Positions 39,911-51,425 of a DNA stretch of 64,000 bases are shown piece after piece. Origin of the DNA: Limonium bicolor (Eukaryota; Streptophyta; Magnoliopsida; Caryophyllales; Plumbaginaceae); the NCBI GenBank assembly GCA_023374045.1, contig CM041778.1:370114831-370178830 (forward strand), written 5' to 3'. Position numbers and translations under genes: made by a program. Under the pieces are notes generated by a model, which did not search any database, was not told the DNA's origin, and worked only from the letters and a program-made list of their open reading frames with translations. Within the stretch, counting starts at the first letter, position 1. Every line of letters begins with the position of its first letter.

Positions 39911-40889
39911 GGAATATATCAGATATGGATAGCTAGCCAGTTGTTATGCATTATTGATACCCCAACAAAAGCGAGATAGGTGGGCGGCCCTCCCTCTAAC
40001 AGTGGGTTAAAGCTAATCAGTTCAATGGTTTTATAAGTGGTAGATATATAAAATAACTTGGAAGGCCATATGGATATGGTAGCATGTGTGGCCATGCAAT
40101 TATAAGGATGTAGCTAGCATCTCTGCTGCTTTCACATGGGCATTGGTACCCACCCTGACTCTTTATAAATTATTCAGATAGGCATTCATGCAATGCGCTC
40201 AATGGATGCAATTTGAGGAAGAAAACGAACAGGAGAGGACCACTGTGATGCAGATTAAATAATATTGATCCGATATCTATTAGCGTGTTTTCTTTGCATA
40301 CAAAAATACATTTATCTGACCCCAAAACTTAATTAGCAAGTTTGCTGAATCAACTGGGCTAAGCACCTCCAATGGTTCAGTTAAGAGCAAACTCCACTAT
40401 AATTTGTTAATCGTGTGCTTCAAGTGTTCGTACAACATCCTCTAATCATCATTGCAATGAGTCGTCATACGTCGTTTCCATTATAAAGAAAAGGAAACGA
40501 AGAGCAGCAGCTGTGCAGGATATATCAGTGAAGACAAAGATATGCTGGGATCGATGCATGTGGTGTGGGGGGCTGACCTTAAGGACCTCATTCATAAAAT
40601 CTAAAGATCCAGCACGTTTCGTTCGACGTTGATTGATGAGGGAGCCGTTTGGCTGTTTGTACAAAATCCTATTGCTGGTTATTATTGGCTGAAACTTTCT
40701 TGTAAGGATTTTATGATTTGAATGTTTTAAGTCGTCTCAAAATAAAATAAAGAATTTTTTAAGTTGAACAACTTTTCAAAGTAATCGATTGTGAGACTAA
40801 TTAAGTTCGTCAAATTACCTACATCTACCGGCAAAAGCGTCAAGATAAATACTTAGAGTTCCTATTGACAAACTTTCTATATTGTATTG
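39911..40889. other. no supported gene
   Basis: Mixed-composition unique-looking sequence. The longest frames (for example 40449-40664 on minus) show no domain motif. Confidence 0.5.
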
Positions 40890-41229
40890 AATACTGTGTG
40901 TACTATACAACTTTTTCTCCAGTTTTCTCTCTGGAGAGTTCTCCCTTGACTTTTCCCCGCTTCCCATGAACTCAATCATGGATTGCAAAATAAGTACTTT
41001 GTCCCAAGTTTTTCATTCTTTATCATTAAGATTTTCAGATTTTGTATGATTTTCAATGCTACACTTTGTCATCGTCTTCTTCTTCGCGCTCTACGCCCAC
41101 CTCTCTTCTTCCCTCTCCCTCAAAGCTTTGTGCCCTTCTTCACATGCACTTGCGCTTGGGTCCTTTCCCCGGATTGTCGTCTCTCGTTGGAGCACTGCAC
41201 GCCTTGTGTTTCATCTATAGGATCACCTC

Positions 41230-41719
41230 TCTGGCAATCAGTGGAGGACCTCTCGTATCAGTGTGAGGAACTATCCCTCACGAATGATGAAGCTCTGTCA
41301 CTCACGATTGATGGCCTTATGGATCATGACTTGGCCATGTCTTTCGACCAATGTTTGTTGGGCAAACTGATCACCACTTGCGGTGTTGACATTCGGGCCA
41401 TGGAATCTACCTTGTCTAAGGTCTGGAAACTTGCTGGATTCCTTAAGATTAGGAATGGTCAAACAGATCTTCCTTATAGAATTTGAAAGGATCGGTATGA
41501 TGAATGCGGTGCTCGATCATGGTCCATGGTCCTTTGATGGTGATCTTCTTATGTTCCAACACATTGACAAAAAAGGCCCATTCAGATCATGAATTCTCAA
41601 GTTTTCCCATCTGGGTTCGAACTCATGATGCACCGCTTATGTTGCACGACAAGGACTCCACTCAAAGTCTTGCATGTTGGTTTGGGACCTATGTGGACTT
41701 CGGGAAAGAGGTGACACAC
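41230..41719 (+). pseudogene. LINE ORF1 (DUF4283-type), 5' part
   Basis: Plant non-LTR retrotransposon nucleic-acid-binding protein. Visible blocks in successive frames are LSLTNDEALSLTIDG, KLITTCGVDIRAMESTLSKV, FLIEFERIGMMNAVLDHGPW, SFDGDLLMFQHIDKK and FSSFPIWVRTHDAPLML, then WFGTYVDFGKEV directly before the gypsy LTR at 41720. About 340 bp of CT-rich leader precede it (40890-41229). Two frame changes near 41480 and 41590. Confidence 0.75.
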
Positions 41720-43335
41720 TGATAAGTGTCCAATGAGCATGTTATTTAGGTGTATTTCATGTATAATATTAGCACTTTTCTAGCTCATTTCTCCACTTCG
41801 GTTAGTTTCCTCTAGTTTATGTTTTATTGTTTATCTCACAAAATTATTGGTTTAACATGAGGAAACCAAGCCGGGAGTGAAGTAGACGAAGAGACGAACG
41901 CATAGACGCAAACGGCTCAGAAAACGGAGTCCAAACGAAGAATCTAGAGCCGGTCGAAGTTTGAAGGAAAATAGGTCACGGTCAAGTTGTGACCGCCTAA
42001 GGAACCGCCTAGCTAGAGGCAGCCAGCCTTGCAACCTCCTAGCTAACCGCCTAGCACAGGGCGGACTCTCAGGCGGACCACAAGCGGACCAGTGGCGGAC
42101 GACAAGGCAGAAACCAAAGGAACCGCCTAGTTTCAGGCGGTTGTTCAGGCGGACATACATAGAACCGCCTAGTTTGAGGCGGTTGTCTAGGCGGTCGTGA
42201 CTAATTATCAGTCGCGAACAGTTTTCTTCTTCGCGCCCTCTGCAACTCGCATCTGCTCCGCCTACCTTAATTTGCTCACGCGTTTCGGCTTGTCCCCTGC
42301 AATTAATCGGCTTGTCCCCTGCAATTAATGAAGCAATCAGTGAAGCAATCAACTGCAATCAATTCCTCCGCTCCAGATTCTTCTTCCTCCTCTATAAACA
42401 CTACCTCTTCATCAGAAAAAACCTGCGCACAAATGGCCCGAAGTAACTCTGTAATATTCACACCACGTTCCACCCCCAAACTCAACACTCAAAATCTCTC
42501 ATTTCACTTACAAAAATCCTACGTGTGCTCCCACTCTTCTTCCTCTTCATTTTCTCCATTCATCATCCACGCATCTCGTTTTGTTATTTCGTCCAACCTC
42601 TGTCTGACTTATTACCAGTTAATATGTCAGGCTAAGGAGGATTTGCTCCGGGCAAGGGTTTTAATTATGGTTTGTTAGCTGTGTAATATATTTCTACCGG
42701 TTAAAATAAATTCAGTTTGTTACGATTAAAGTTTTGTTTCTCTCCCTTTTTAATAAATTTCATCGATTTTTAAAAGCCTTACTAAGTCTGTTTTTAATTT
42801 CGTCGGTTAGAAACAGATGGGTTAATTAAGCCGTAAAACTGTAAGAACTTATTTTCATCGTTTAAGTTAATACATGTTGCAAGAATAAAATTCCTCACAC
42901 TCCTTTGCCGTTTACACGCTTTTTGCTTGAGTTTTCATCGGACCTTGCATTATAGGTAAACGAGTTCTTATGAGTTTTCATCGAACCTTAAGAAAATTAC
43001 AGGAATCTTGCCAAACTATTTTATTAAACCGGTAGAGATAACACAATTAATCAGATCATATTAACCTGAACCTGGAGTTCCATTTAATTCATCTGCACTC
43101 AGTTAACTTATCTGCATTTTAATTTCTCTAAAACAAGTCAATTAACTTCCCCCCTTCTGTGACAAGCTTAGGAACTATTTTATCTCGCTATAAGTCCCAC
43201 GGTTTGACCCCGACCGCTTCTGTCTTCTATACTACTGCAACCGGGTTTTATTTGCAGCCCGACGGATATTTTGAGTATTAATTTCTTTCTTTTCAATTTC
43301 ACCATGCTAATAACTCACGATAAACCCAGTCTGCA
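41720..43335 (+). repeat. Athila-like 5' LTR
   Basis: 1,616 bp, TGATAAGTGTCC to CAGTCTGCA, three bases before the primer site. Alignment with the 3' LTR extends to 43224 only because the 3' copy is truncated. Confidence 0.85.
41990..42200. repeat. GCCGCC-type inverted-repeat cluster in 5' LTR
   Basis: Many copies of ACCGCCTAG and its complement CTAGGCGGT are interleaved, giving several predicted hairpins, e.g. AACCGCCTAG-TTTC-AGGCGGTT. Confidence 0.85.
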
Positions 43336-43731
43336 AAATGGCGCCGTTGCCGGGGACTTGATTTAATCTAGTCCCTAAGCCCCGGTTAATTCACCTGTTA
43401 TATTATAATAATCTGTCAATATTATCTTGTTAATAATCTGACTTGGACATCGGACTTCTGATCTGACTTGGACATCTAACTTTGGACTTCTGACATCTTT
43501 CTTGTTAATATTATTGTCATTTAATTTCCATTGTCCTTAATTTTCTGTACATTAACTACTAACTTCAAATTTCTGTATACTAACTACTAACTTCTAATTT
43601 CTATCATTTAATTTTCTGTCATTTCAATTTCCATTGTCTCTAACTACTAACTTATAATTTCTGTCAACTAATTCCTAACATTTTTATTTTTCTAACACAT
43701 AACCAGTTCTTTTCTCTGTTTTGAGTGGTGA

Positions 43732-46321
43732 ATGCCTTTTACCAGGTCACACAGCTACCCAGAAAATATTAATAATCACACGGTTGGTTATAATCCAGAA
43801 ATCGAGAGAACCTTTCTGCGCAATCTCAGGCAGAGACGAACTCAACAAAACATAACCACCACAGTGATAGATTCTGACCCGGAAGCTAACATGGCAGCTA
43901 CACCAGCAACGGTTCGAAATATCAACAGGCCGTCTAACCAAGGACAACAGCCTGCTATCATCCTTCCTCACCTCAGCCCATCCAAATACGATGAGTGGCA
44001 GAAGCTGAAGCCATATCATCAGATCAGATGTGTGAAGGAGTTGGGCATGTTTGATGGCACCAGTCCAGACGAAGCCCTGTTACATGTTACAAAATTCTTG
44101 CAACATGCCAATAGTCTTACTGCAACCGACGCAGTACTCCAGTATGCAAGATTGTCTTTATTCCCACACAGCCTGACGGGAAGTGCGAGCAAGTGGTATC
44201 ATAGCCTAACACCAAGTACCATCGGTACATGGGATGATATGGCCACCAAGTTCTATGACAAATTCCTGCCTCCGAGCAGAACATTGGAAATGATTGCTGA
44301 AATTTACAATTTCAGGCAGCCAACATCGGAGAATATTTGTGAAACTTGGGACCGTTTCAAAGGACTACTACTCACTTGTCCTCACCATGGTCTGACGAAA
44401 GAGCAAGTATCACAATTGTTTTACAAAGGCCTGATCGGTCCATGCAGAACAATGGTACTGTCTTCGTTAGGGGCTGACATTCTGAAGAAGCCAGGAGCAC
44501 AGTTTCTGAACAGCATGGAGTCTCTCTGTGAGGAAATCAAAGACTGGGCCTCCGGAGGACAAGGAGCGGTACTCCAGGGTTGTACCATGTTGGGGAAAGT
44601 GATAACAAATTCGACCAGCTCATGAAAAGCCATGAACAGCTCATGGAGAGCAATGCTCAACAGGCAACAAAAGTAAGTACTTTACAGAAGGTGGTTGAGC
44701 AGATGGCTATGAACTCCTACCCCCAGCAAGCTAAGTCGATGATTTCCCGATCATCTACAATCCTTCCAGGCTATGCTCCTCTGTCCCAATCATCTCCTGT
44801 AATTTCTTGTACACAATGTGGTGGGCCTCATGATTATGAACAATGCCCCCAATTACAGAAATTAAAAGCAGCGGAGGAAGCGAACTTTGTTGGTAACAAT
44901 CAAGGGTATAGGCAACCTTGGCAACCCAATCTTCGCTACTCAAACACCGAAAATTACCAAAACCCACATACCCTACAAACATCTCAAAATTACAGACCTC
45001 AGTCCAATTTCCAAGGAGGCCCAAGGCAATATCAACAACAGCCTTATCGCAATGAAGCTTCATCGAGCCGACCAGCTCCACCTCCTTCGAATCCTGAGTC
45101 TGAAATGTCTCAAATGCAAGAGATGTTCAAGGCAATGATGGGTAAATCCAGAGATACGCAAGAAGAGGTTGCCACATTGCGCAAAGACCAAACAGCCTTG
45201 CAGTCCCAGATTCAACAACTCCTTATCCAACAAAGGCCACCTGGTAAATTTCCCTCACAGACCAATCCAAATCCAAAAGAGTTTGCCAGTGCAATTTACG
45301 TAGTGGACCAGCCCATCACATTAGCTCAAAGGGAGCAACAACCCGAGAGTGAAATGGTCCCTGAAGTGGAGCAGCAGGCAGAGGAAGAATACCTCGATAT
45401 GAACCAAATGAAGCTCTATGCAAAATTAGTTGCGATAAACGAAATGATGGAAGGTCCACTAGATCTTACATCACAGCAACCGGAGAGCAAACTGGTTCGT
45501 ATAGTGGACGACTTACCTGAGGATTTGAGTTCCTCTATAACACCACCCCCGTTCGAACCTGAGCAAACGGTATCAAACCTTCTGTTTGAGCTTGAGGAAA
45601 AGCCATCAAAGGGCAACTTCTACCTCAACTTCATGGAGTCTCCTCCCTCTGAAGTCAATTACCGTTGTTTCCCCTCCTTCTCTGTGCTATACCCGAAAAT
45701 GAGGATAGTTTCATCCTCGAAAATAAAGAGGAGGAAATGCTCGCTCCCGCAAGAATATCCAAACAAAACACCAATGTCAACTTCAAGGACCCATCTCCCT
45801 CTGAAGTTGAAATCAATCAGGGCTCCTCATCTGAGCCTCTTCAAAAAGATGAGGATATTTACATCCTCAAATTTGAGGAGGAGGAGCCATCCAACTTTGA
45901 TCCTCACACCAAGGGACATCCATTGAAAAATCTGGGCCCTTCTCCAAAGAAAAATAATGCCCACCCAACCCACCCTTTGAAGCTCACTTCCACCTTCATT
46001 TTCATTCTAGGAGAGGAAATTTACGTCCTCGACTATGAGCAAGCACCACCTCTTCCGTCTTACATCCATTCGGCTAAACAACAGAGGGAGAATGTTTACA
46101 TTCTCCAGTTTGAGGAAGCACTACCACAATCAACCGGTTTTCAATACAATATTACGGACAGCAAACAACTCCTTCAAAACCAGGTTTTGTGGAGTTTGTA
46201 TTTTCCTACTGTATTTGTTGTCGTAATACTTTGTTTTGATCCAGGTGGTTCGCTCCTACATATTGCCAATTTCCTGTTCCCGGTACTACCATTGTCAACA
46301 TTCATTTATGATCCGGGATAA
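43732..46321 (+). pseudogene. Athila-like gag with repeated acidic C-terminal extension
   Basis: ATG at 43732 (MPFTRSHSYPEN). The retrotransposon gag domain (LGMFDGTSPDEALLHVTKFL, WDDMATKFYDKFLPPSR, ETWDRFKGLL) runs to about 44580. After a frameshift comes a zinc knuckle CTQCGGPHDYEQC (44812-44850), then a Q/P-rich and coiled-coil stretch. A second frameshift near 45670 leads to a tail with five degenerate copies of an ED-x-YIL-x-FEE motif (about 45604, 45694, 45849, 46010, 46088) and a hydrophobic end (FPTVFVVVILCF). The tail is of unknown function. Confidence 0.82.
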
Positions 46322-47433
46322 AAATAAAAGAACATACGTCTAGCTAGAGACGTTAAACCCGGGCAGCTTGGTGGGAGGCAACCCACTATCTATCTTTGGT
46401 CTTTCCTTTAATTTAATGTTGTTTTATTTTTTGTACTATATTTCCCTTTTATTTGTTATAATAAATGCAGGTTTCACTTGAGTTCTTCTCGCTGTGTAGA
46501 ATATTCTTTACAGGTTCAATTCATGACATTCCACAGCTGCACTCAAGTGTGGGGGAGCTTTACACACTCTACGAAATCTGGGGAGTACACTCTTTCCTTT
46601 ATTAATCGCATGCCCTATTAATTTTATTTCATCTACGCAATGAGGGCATTGCTTAAGCTTAAGTGTGGGGGAAGAGCCTTTTCAGGGCATTTTGTGCTTA
46701 AATTGTTAAATCTCTCTGCTTATCTTGCATTTGTTCAAAAAAAAAAATTAAAATTATGTACCCTGCTAATGTAGGTTGTTCTCTTTAAAAACAAATACTA
46801 TTATGAATTGTGGGATAAATGGTGCAAATTTTAAAATTTTTTCATTTGATTACTTTTGAGGAGCATTTTTCTTATGCGGTGTGACCAAATAATTTGCAAA
46901 TGGTTGGATTTTATTGCTCAGGGTTTCTTTCTGTCTTCTCTCTTAGGGATTGCTAAGGGGTACTTCTCTGTTAAAAAAAAGAGAGAAAAAATAATAAGGG
47001 ACTTGCGAGACACCATTGGTAACCAACAAAAGAGAGTTGAGTGTTCTTGAATACAAAGGCGTGATGCCTATATTTTCTCATCTCTTATGCAAAAGTGAAA
47101 CAAATGCATAAATCTATTTTTCCTTTTGTTTTCTCCTCAATGCCCATTCTTGAGAGAAGTTGGCCATGGTAAAAGTTCTCGGAGTCACCTAAACAAAAGA
47201 AACATTGAAGTACCTTAGATCATACCCCGAAACTCTATATTTTGTTTTTACCCTGAGCACACCTATGCCACCAGCAGATAATTTTTCACACTCCTCAATA
47301 AGTTAAAAAGATCATGAATTGTTCACCTCTTTATCCTACCCTTCATAATAATATTTGTTAGTATTGAGCATTTCCTACTTGCTTAGGTACATGGTTTTGC
47401 TTGAGGACAAGCAAAAAGATAAGTGTGGGGGTG
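46322..47433 (+). other. Athila-like 3' non-coding region with purine tract
   Basis: Contains GGGAGGCAACCCA and three exact copies of AAGTGTGGGGG (46545, 46661, 47421); the last immediately precedes the 3' LTR and is the likely priming tract. No coding motif seen. Confidence 0.75.
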
Positions 47434-48962
47434 TGATAAGTGTCCAATGAGCATGTTATTTAGGTGTATTTCATGTATAATATTAGCACTTTTCTTGCTC
47501 ATTTCTCCACTTCGGTTAGTTTTCCTCTAGTTTATGTTTTTATTGTTATCTCACAAAATTATTGGTTTAACATGAGGAAAACCAAGCTGGGAGTGAAGTA
47601 GACGAAGAGACGAACGCATAGACGCAAACGGCTCAGAAAATGGAGTCCAAACGAAGAATCTAGAGCCGGTCGAAGTTTGAAGGAAAATAGGTCACGGTTC
47701 CACTTGTGACCGCCTAAGGAACCGCCTAGCTAGAGGCGGCCAGCCTTGCAACCGCCTAGCTAACCGCCTAGCTAACCGCCTAGCACAGGGCGGACTCTCA
47801 GGCGGACCACAAGCGGACCAGTGGCAGACAACAAGGCAGAAACCAAAGGAACCGCCTAGTTTCAGGCGGTTGTTCAGGCGGACATACATAGAACCGCCTA
47901 GTTTGAGGCGGCTGTCTAGGCGGTCGTGACTAATTATCAGTCGCGAACAGTTTTCTTCTTCGCGCCCACTCTGCAACTCGCATCTGCTCCGCCTACCTTA
48001 ATTTGCTCACGCGTTTCGGCTTGTCCCCTGCAATTAATCGGCTTGTCCCCTGCAATTAATGAAGCAATCAGTGAAGCAATCAACTGCAATCAATTCCTCC
48101 GCTCCAGATTCTTCTTCCTCCTCTATATAAACACTACCTCTTCATCAGAAAGAACCTGCGCACAAATGGCCCGAAGTAACTCTCTGTAATATTCACGCAC
48201 ACGTTCCACCTCCAAACTCAACACTCAAAATCTCTCATTTCACTTACAAAAATCCTACGTATGCTCCCACTCTTCTTCCTCTTCATTTTCTCCATTCATC
48301 ATCCACGCATCTCGTTTTGTTATTTCGTCCAACCTCTGTCTGACTTATTACCAGTTAATATGTCAGGCTAAGGAGGATTTGCTCCGGGCAAGGGTTTTAA
48401 TTATGGTTTGTTAGCTGTGTAATATATTTCTACCGGTTAAAATAAATTCAGTTTGTTACGATTAAAGTTTTGTTTCTCTCCCTTTTTAATAAATTTCATC
48501 GATTTATTAAAAAGCCTTACTAAGTCTGTTTTTAATTTCATCGGTTAGAAACAGATGGGTTAATTAAGCCGTAAAACTGTAAGAACTTATTTTCATCGTT
48601 TAAGTTTATACATGTGGCAAGAATAAAATTCCTCACACTCCTCTGCCGTTTACACGCTTTTTGCTTGAGTTTTCATCTGACCTTGCATTACAGGTAAACG
48701 AGTTCTTATGAGTTTTCATCGGACCTTAAGAAAATTACAGGAATCTTGCCAAACTATTTTATTAAACCGGTAGAGATAACACAATTAATCAGATCATATT
48801 AACCTGAACCCGGAGTTCCATTTAATTCATCTGCACTCAGTTAACTTATCTGCATTTTAATTTCTCTAAAACAAGTCAATTAACTTCCCCCCTTCTGTGA
48901 CAAGCTTAGGAACTATTTTATCTCGCTATAAGTCCCACGGTTTGACCCCGGCCGCTTCTGTC
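47434..48962 (+). repeat. Athila-like 3' LTR, right end deleted
   Basis: Matches 41720-43224 nearly base for base. It stops at CCGCTTCTGTC, where LINE ORF1 coding resumes. Confidence 0.88.
47707..47932. repeat. GCCGCC-type inverted-repeat cluster in 3' LTR
   Basis: Same cluster as at 41990-42200, with one extra TAACCGCCTAGC unit (two versus one before the CACAGGGCGG segment). Confidence 0.85.
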
Positions 48963-49815
48963 AACAAACCCATCCTCCATTTTTTGAAGATCGTCCTTGA
49001 AGGAGTTGAGTCCACCCTGTGCATCACGTACGAGAGACTGCCACCTATTTGCTTCAGATGTGGTCTCTTTGTTCACCCCACTAAGGATTGACCACGCCAA
49101 CTAATCATTTGTTCCAGAGTTTACCCCTATGGCCCTTGGCTCTGGGCCTCTGGTATTCGCATGGGGAATAGGGCTGGCTCGAAAGACAGCCCAAATATCT
49201 GGAAATATGCTTGTGGTCTTTTAGGTAAGCAACAAACCGGGCTGCTGGAGCTCCATTCATCTGAAGTTGATGCTTCTCCTAATTGTAACACCTTAGCAAG
49301 TGAGCCTTCCCCCTCACCCTACGGATGCTAATGTTCTTCACCCTGGCTCTGGGCCCATCTCAGTCAGGTCTGGCTCCTCTATGAGCACCTCTGCCAGACT
49401 CGATAAGGGTAAATCTCAAGCTGACCTTTCGGTTTCTTCTAGTGGGAAGAAGTGCAACTTCGAGAGGGTGCTGAGGAGTAGAGATCAGAATGGAGTAGCA
49501 ATCACTTCTCCTAATATGGTCGATAATCACAAGAAAGGAAAAGTCTCAGCTAATAAAGACCTGGTATCGGTTATTGATCTTGTTCACTTACGTGAGCCCC
49601 ATGATTCTCCTCCTCAGGAACAGTTGATGAGGCAGCTCCTGGTCTTTCTGGGGGCTGCCTAGAGGAATGTTCCGGATGTACCATGGCTACCAGAAATGTC
49701 AGAGATTTATGGTGGCCATGCGGGGTTTTCGGGATCCCAGCTCTGCTGTGTTTATTCATCCAGCCCGGGGTGTCCTTTCATCAGTGTTCCGCTTTTTCCC
49801 TCTTTCGGTGTCCAT
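48963..49815 (+). pseudogene. LINE ORF1, 3' part with zinc knuckle
   Basis: Resumes the ORF interrupted at 41719: VNKPILHFLKIVLEGV, then CITYERLPPICFRCGLFVH, the zf-CCHC_4 type knuckle, then a stop. Ser/Lys-rich linker frames (49300-49662) and a VPWLPEMSE segment follow. About 20 codons between the two halves are missing, matching the deletion at the gypsy junction. No endonuclease or RT domain follows. Confidence 0.75.
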
Positions 49816-49849
49816 TATGTCCCCCTCAAGAGTTAAAACCTCTGAAGTT

Positions 49850-51420
49850 TTAAGTCTTGCTGCTAATATTATCGGCAGACTCCATGCCCATTTCTGGTAA
49901 CGTGCTCTTGTAGACTTTTCCCGTCAAAGGTTTTGTGAGCTTGTCGGCGAGCTGCCTTGAACTTGGAATGTACTGAATCTGAATTAAACCAGCTTGTAGT
50001 TGTTCACGGACATAATGGCAGTCTAACTCGATGTGCTTTGTCCGTTCATGCGCAACTGGATTCTTTGCTATATGAATGGCTGAAATGTTGTCGCAGTGCA
50101 GAGGTACTGGTGCAATATCAGGAACTTCAAGTTCATTCAACAGTCTGGTAAGCCAACTAAGTTCGCTGGTGGTCTGTCTTAATGCACGGTATTCAGCTTC
50201 TGCTGAGGATAGTGCTACAACAGCTTGCTTTTTTGACTTCCAGCTCAGTCGGGAGCCTCCAAGAAGTATGTAGTACCCTGATATGGATTTCCTAGTAATG
50301 GGGCAGGAAGCCCAATCAGAATCACAAAAAGCCAATAAGTTATAAGCAGGAAATTTATTAAAGGAAAGACCAAAGCCGATTGTGCCCTTGAGATAACTCA
50401 GTGTGTGATAGGCAGCAGACAAATGTGCATCTGTTGGCTGTTGTAAAAATTGACTTAAATGTTGAACTGCATAAGATAAATCAGGCCTTGTATTAGTAAG
50501 AAAGTTTAACTTCCCTATTAACCTTCGATATTGAGTGGGATCTTCAAGCAGTTGGCCGGTATCTTTTTGTAGTTTCTGATGAATCTGCAAAGGAGAGACT
50601 GAGGCACGACAATCTGCCATGTTATATTCAGACAATATTTCCATAATGTATTTCCTTTGAGTCATTACTAACCTGTCATGAGTTTCAGCAAACTCCATAC
50701 CAAGAAAAAAACAGATTCTTCCTAGATCTTTAATCTTAAAACTATCATTTAACTTCAGTTTTAGTTTTTGTATTTCTGTTTTGTCATTCCCTGTTACAAG
50801 AATATCATCTACGTAGATGCCAAGAAAGGTTTTTTTTCCATTTGCCTTTTTAGAAAACAGTGAGTAATCATTTGTGGACTGTTTATAGCCAAGTTGTTTT
50901 AAGTAGTTTCCCAACTTATCATACCATTGCCTCGAAGCTTGTTTGAGACCATATAAAGATTTGTGTAATTTACAAGCTTTATTAGTCCCTACAACTTCTA
51001 GGCCCTACGGTATAGTCATGTAAACATCCACCTTGAGATCACCATGCAAAAATGCATTGTTCACATCAAGTTGGTCTATTATCCAGCCCTTTTTAATGGC
51101 AATGATTATCAAGGCTCTAACGGTAGTGATTTTAATAACAGGGAAGAAGGTTTCTTCATAATCTAATCCATATCTTTAAGTGAATCCCCTAACAACAATT
51201 CTAGCTTTAAACCGTTCCAAACTCCCATCAGCTTTAAATTTTGTCTTATATACCCACTTGTAGCTGATAGGTTTCTTTCCTTTTGGCAAATCTACTATGG
51301 ACCAGGTTTGATTGTCTTTAAGAGCTTGGAATTCTTCTCGCATTGCATTAACCCATCTTGGGTCTTTGTTGGCTTGTGTGTAGGATGTTGGCTCTTTTAA
51401 AGATAGGACTTGATCTAGAA
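49850..51420 (-). pseudogene. copia F reverse transcriptase and RNase H
   Basis: Minus-strand blocks: [59 protein letters not shown], catalytic YVDDILVTGND (about 50800-50830), DLGRICFFLGMEF, then RNase [46 protein letters not shown]. Two nonsense codons sit where Gln is usual (TAA near 51173, TAG at 51005-51007). The last 354 codons are fully open. Confidence 0.9.
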
Positions 51421-51425
51421 TTTTG

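Larger units (their letters stand above)
41720..48962 (+). mobile_element. gag-only Athila/Tat-like Ty3/gypsy element
   Basis: About 7.2 kb. LTRs 41720-43335 and 47434-48962, nearly identical, so young. Primer site TGGCGCCGTTGCCGGGGA (43339-43356) complements plant tRNA-Asp, as in Athila. Internal region: gag plus a long C-terminal extension, then a non-coding tail with the Athila-style GGGAGGCAACCCA motif (about 46372). No protease, RT, RNase H or integrase is present, so it depends on a partner. The last 110 bp of the 3' LTR and some target DNA are deleted. Confidence 0.88.

Noticed and set aside
40449..40664. 71-codon minus-strand frame
   Set aside because: No motif, low confidence, within unassigned sequence.
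42328..42678. 116-codon Ser-rich frame in the Athila-like 5' LTR
   Set aside because: The same region in the 3' LTR does not keep the frame; low-complexity sequence.
43339..43356. tRNA-Asp gene
   Set aside because: Only the 18 nt primer-binding complement of the tRNA 3' end is present, next to an LTR.
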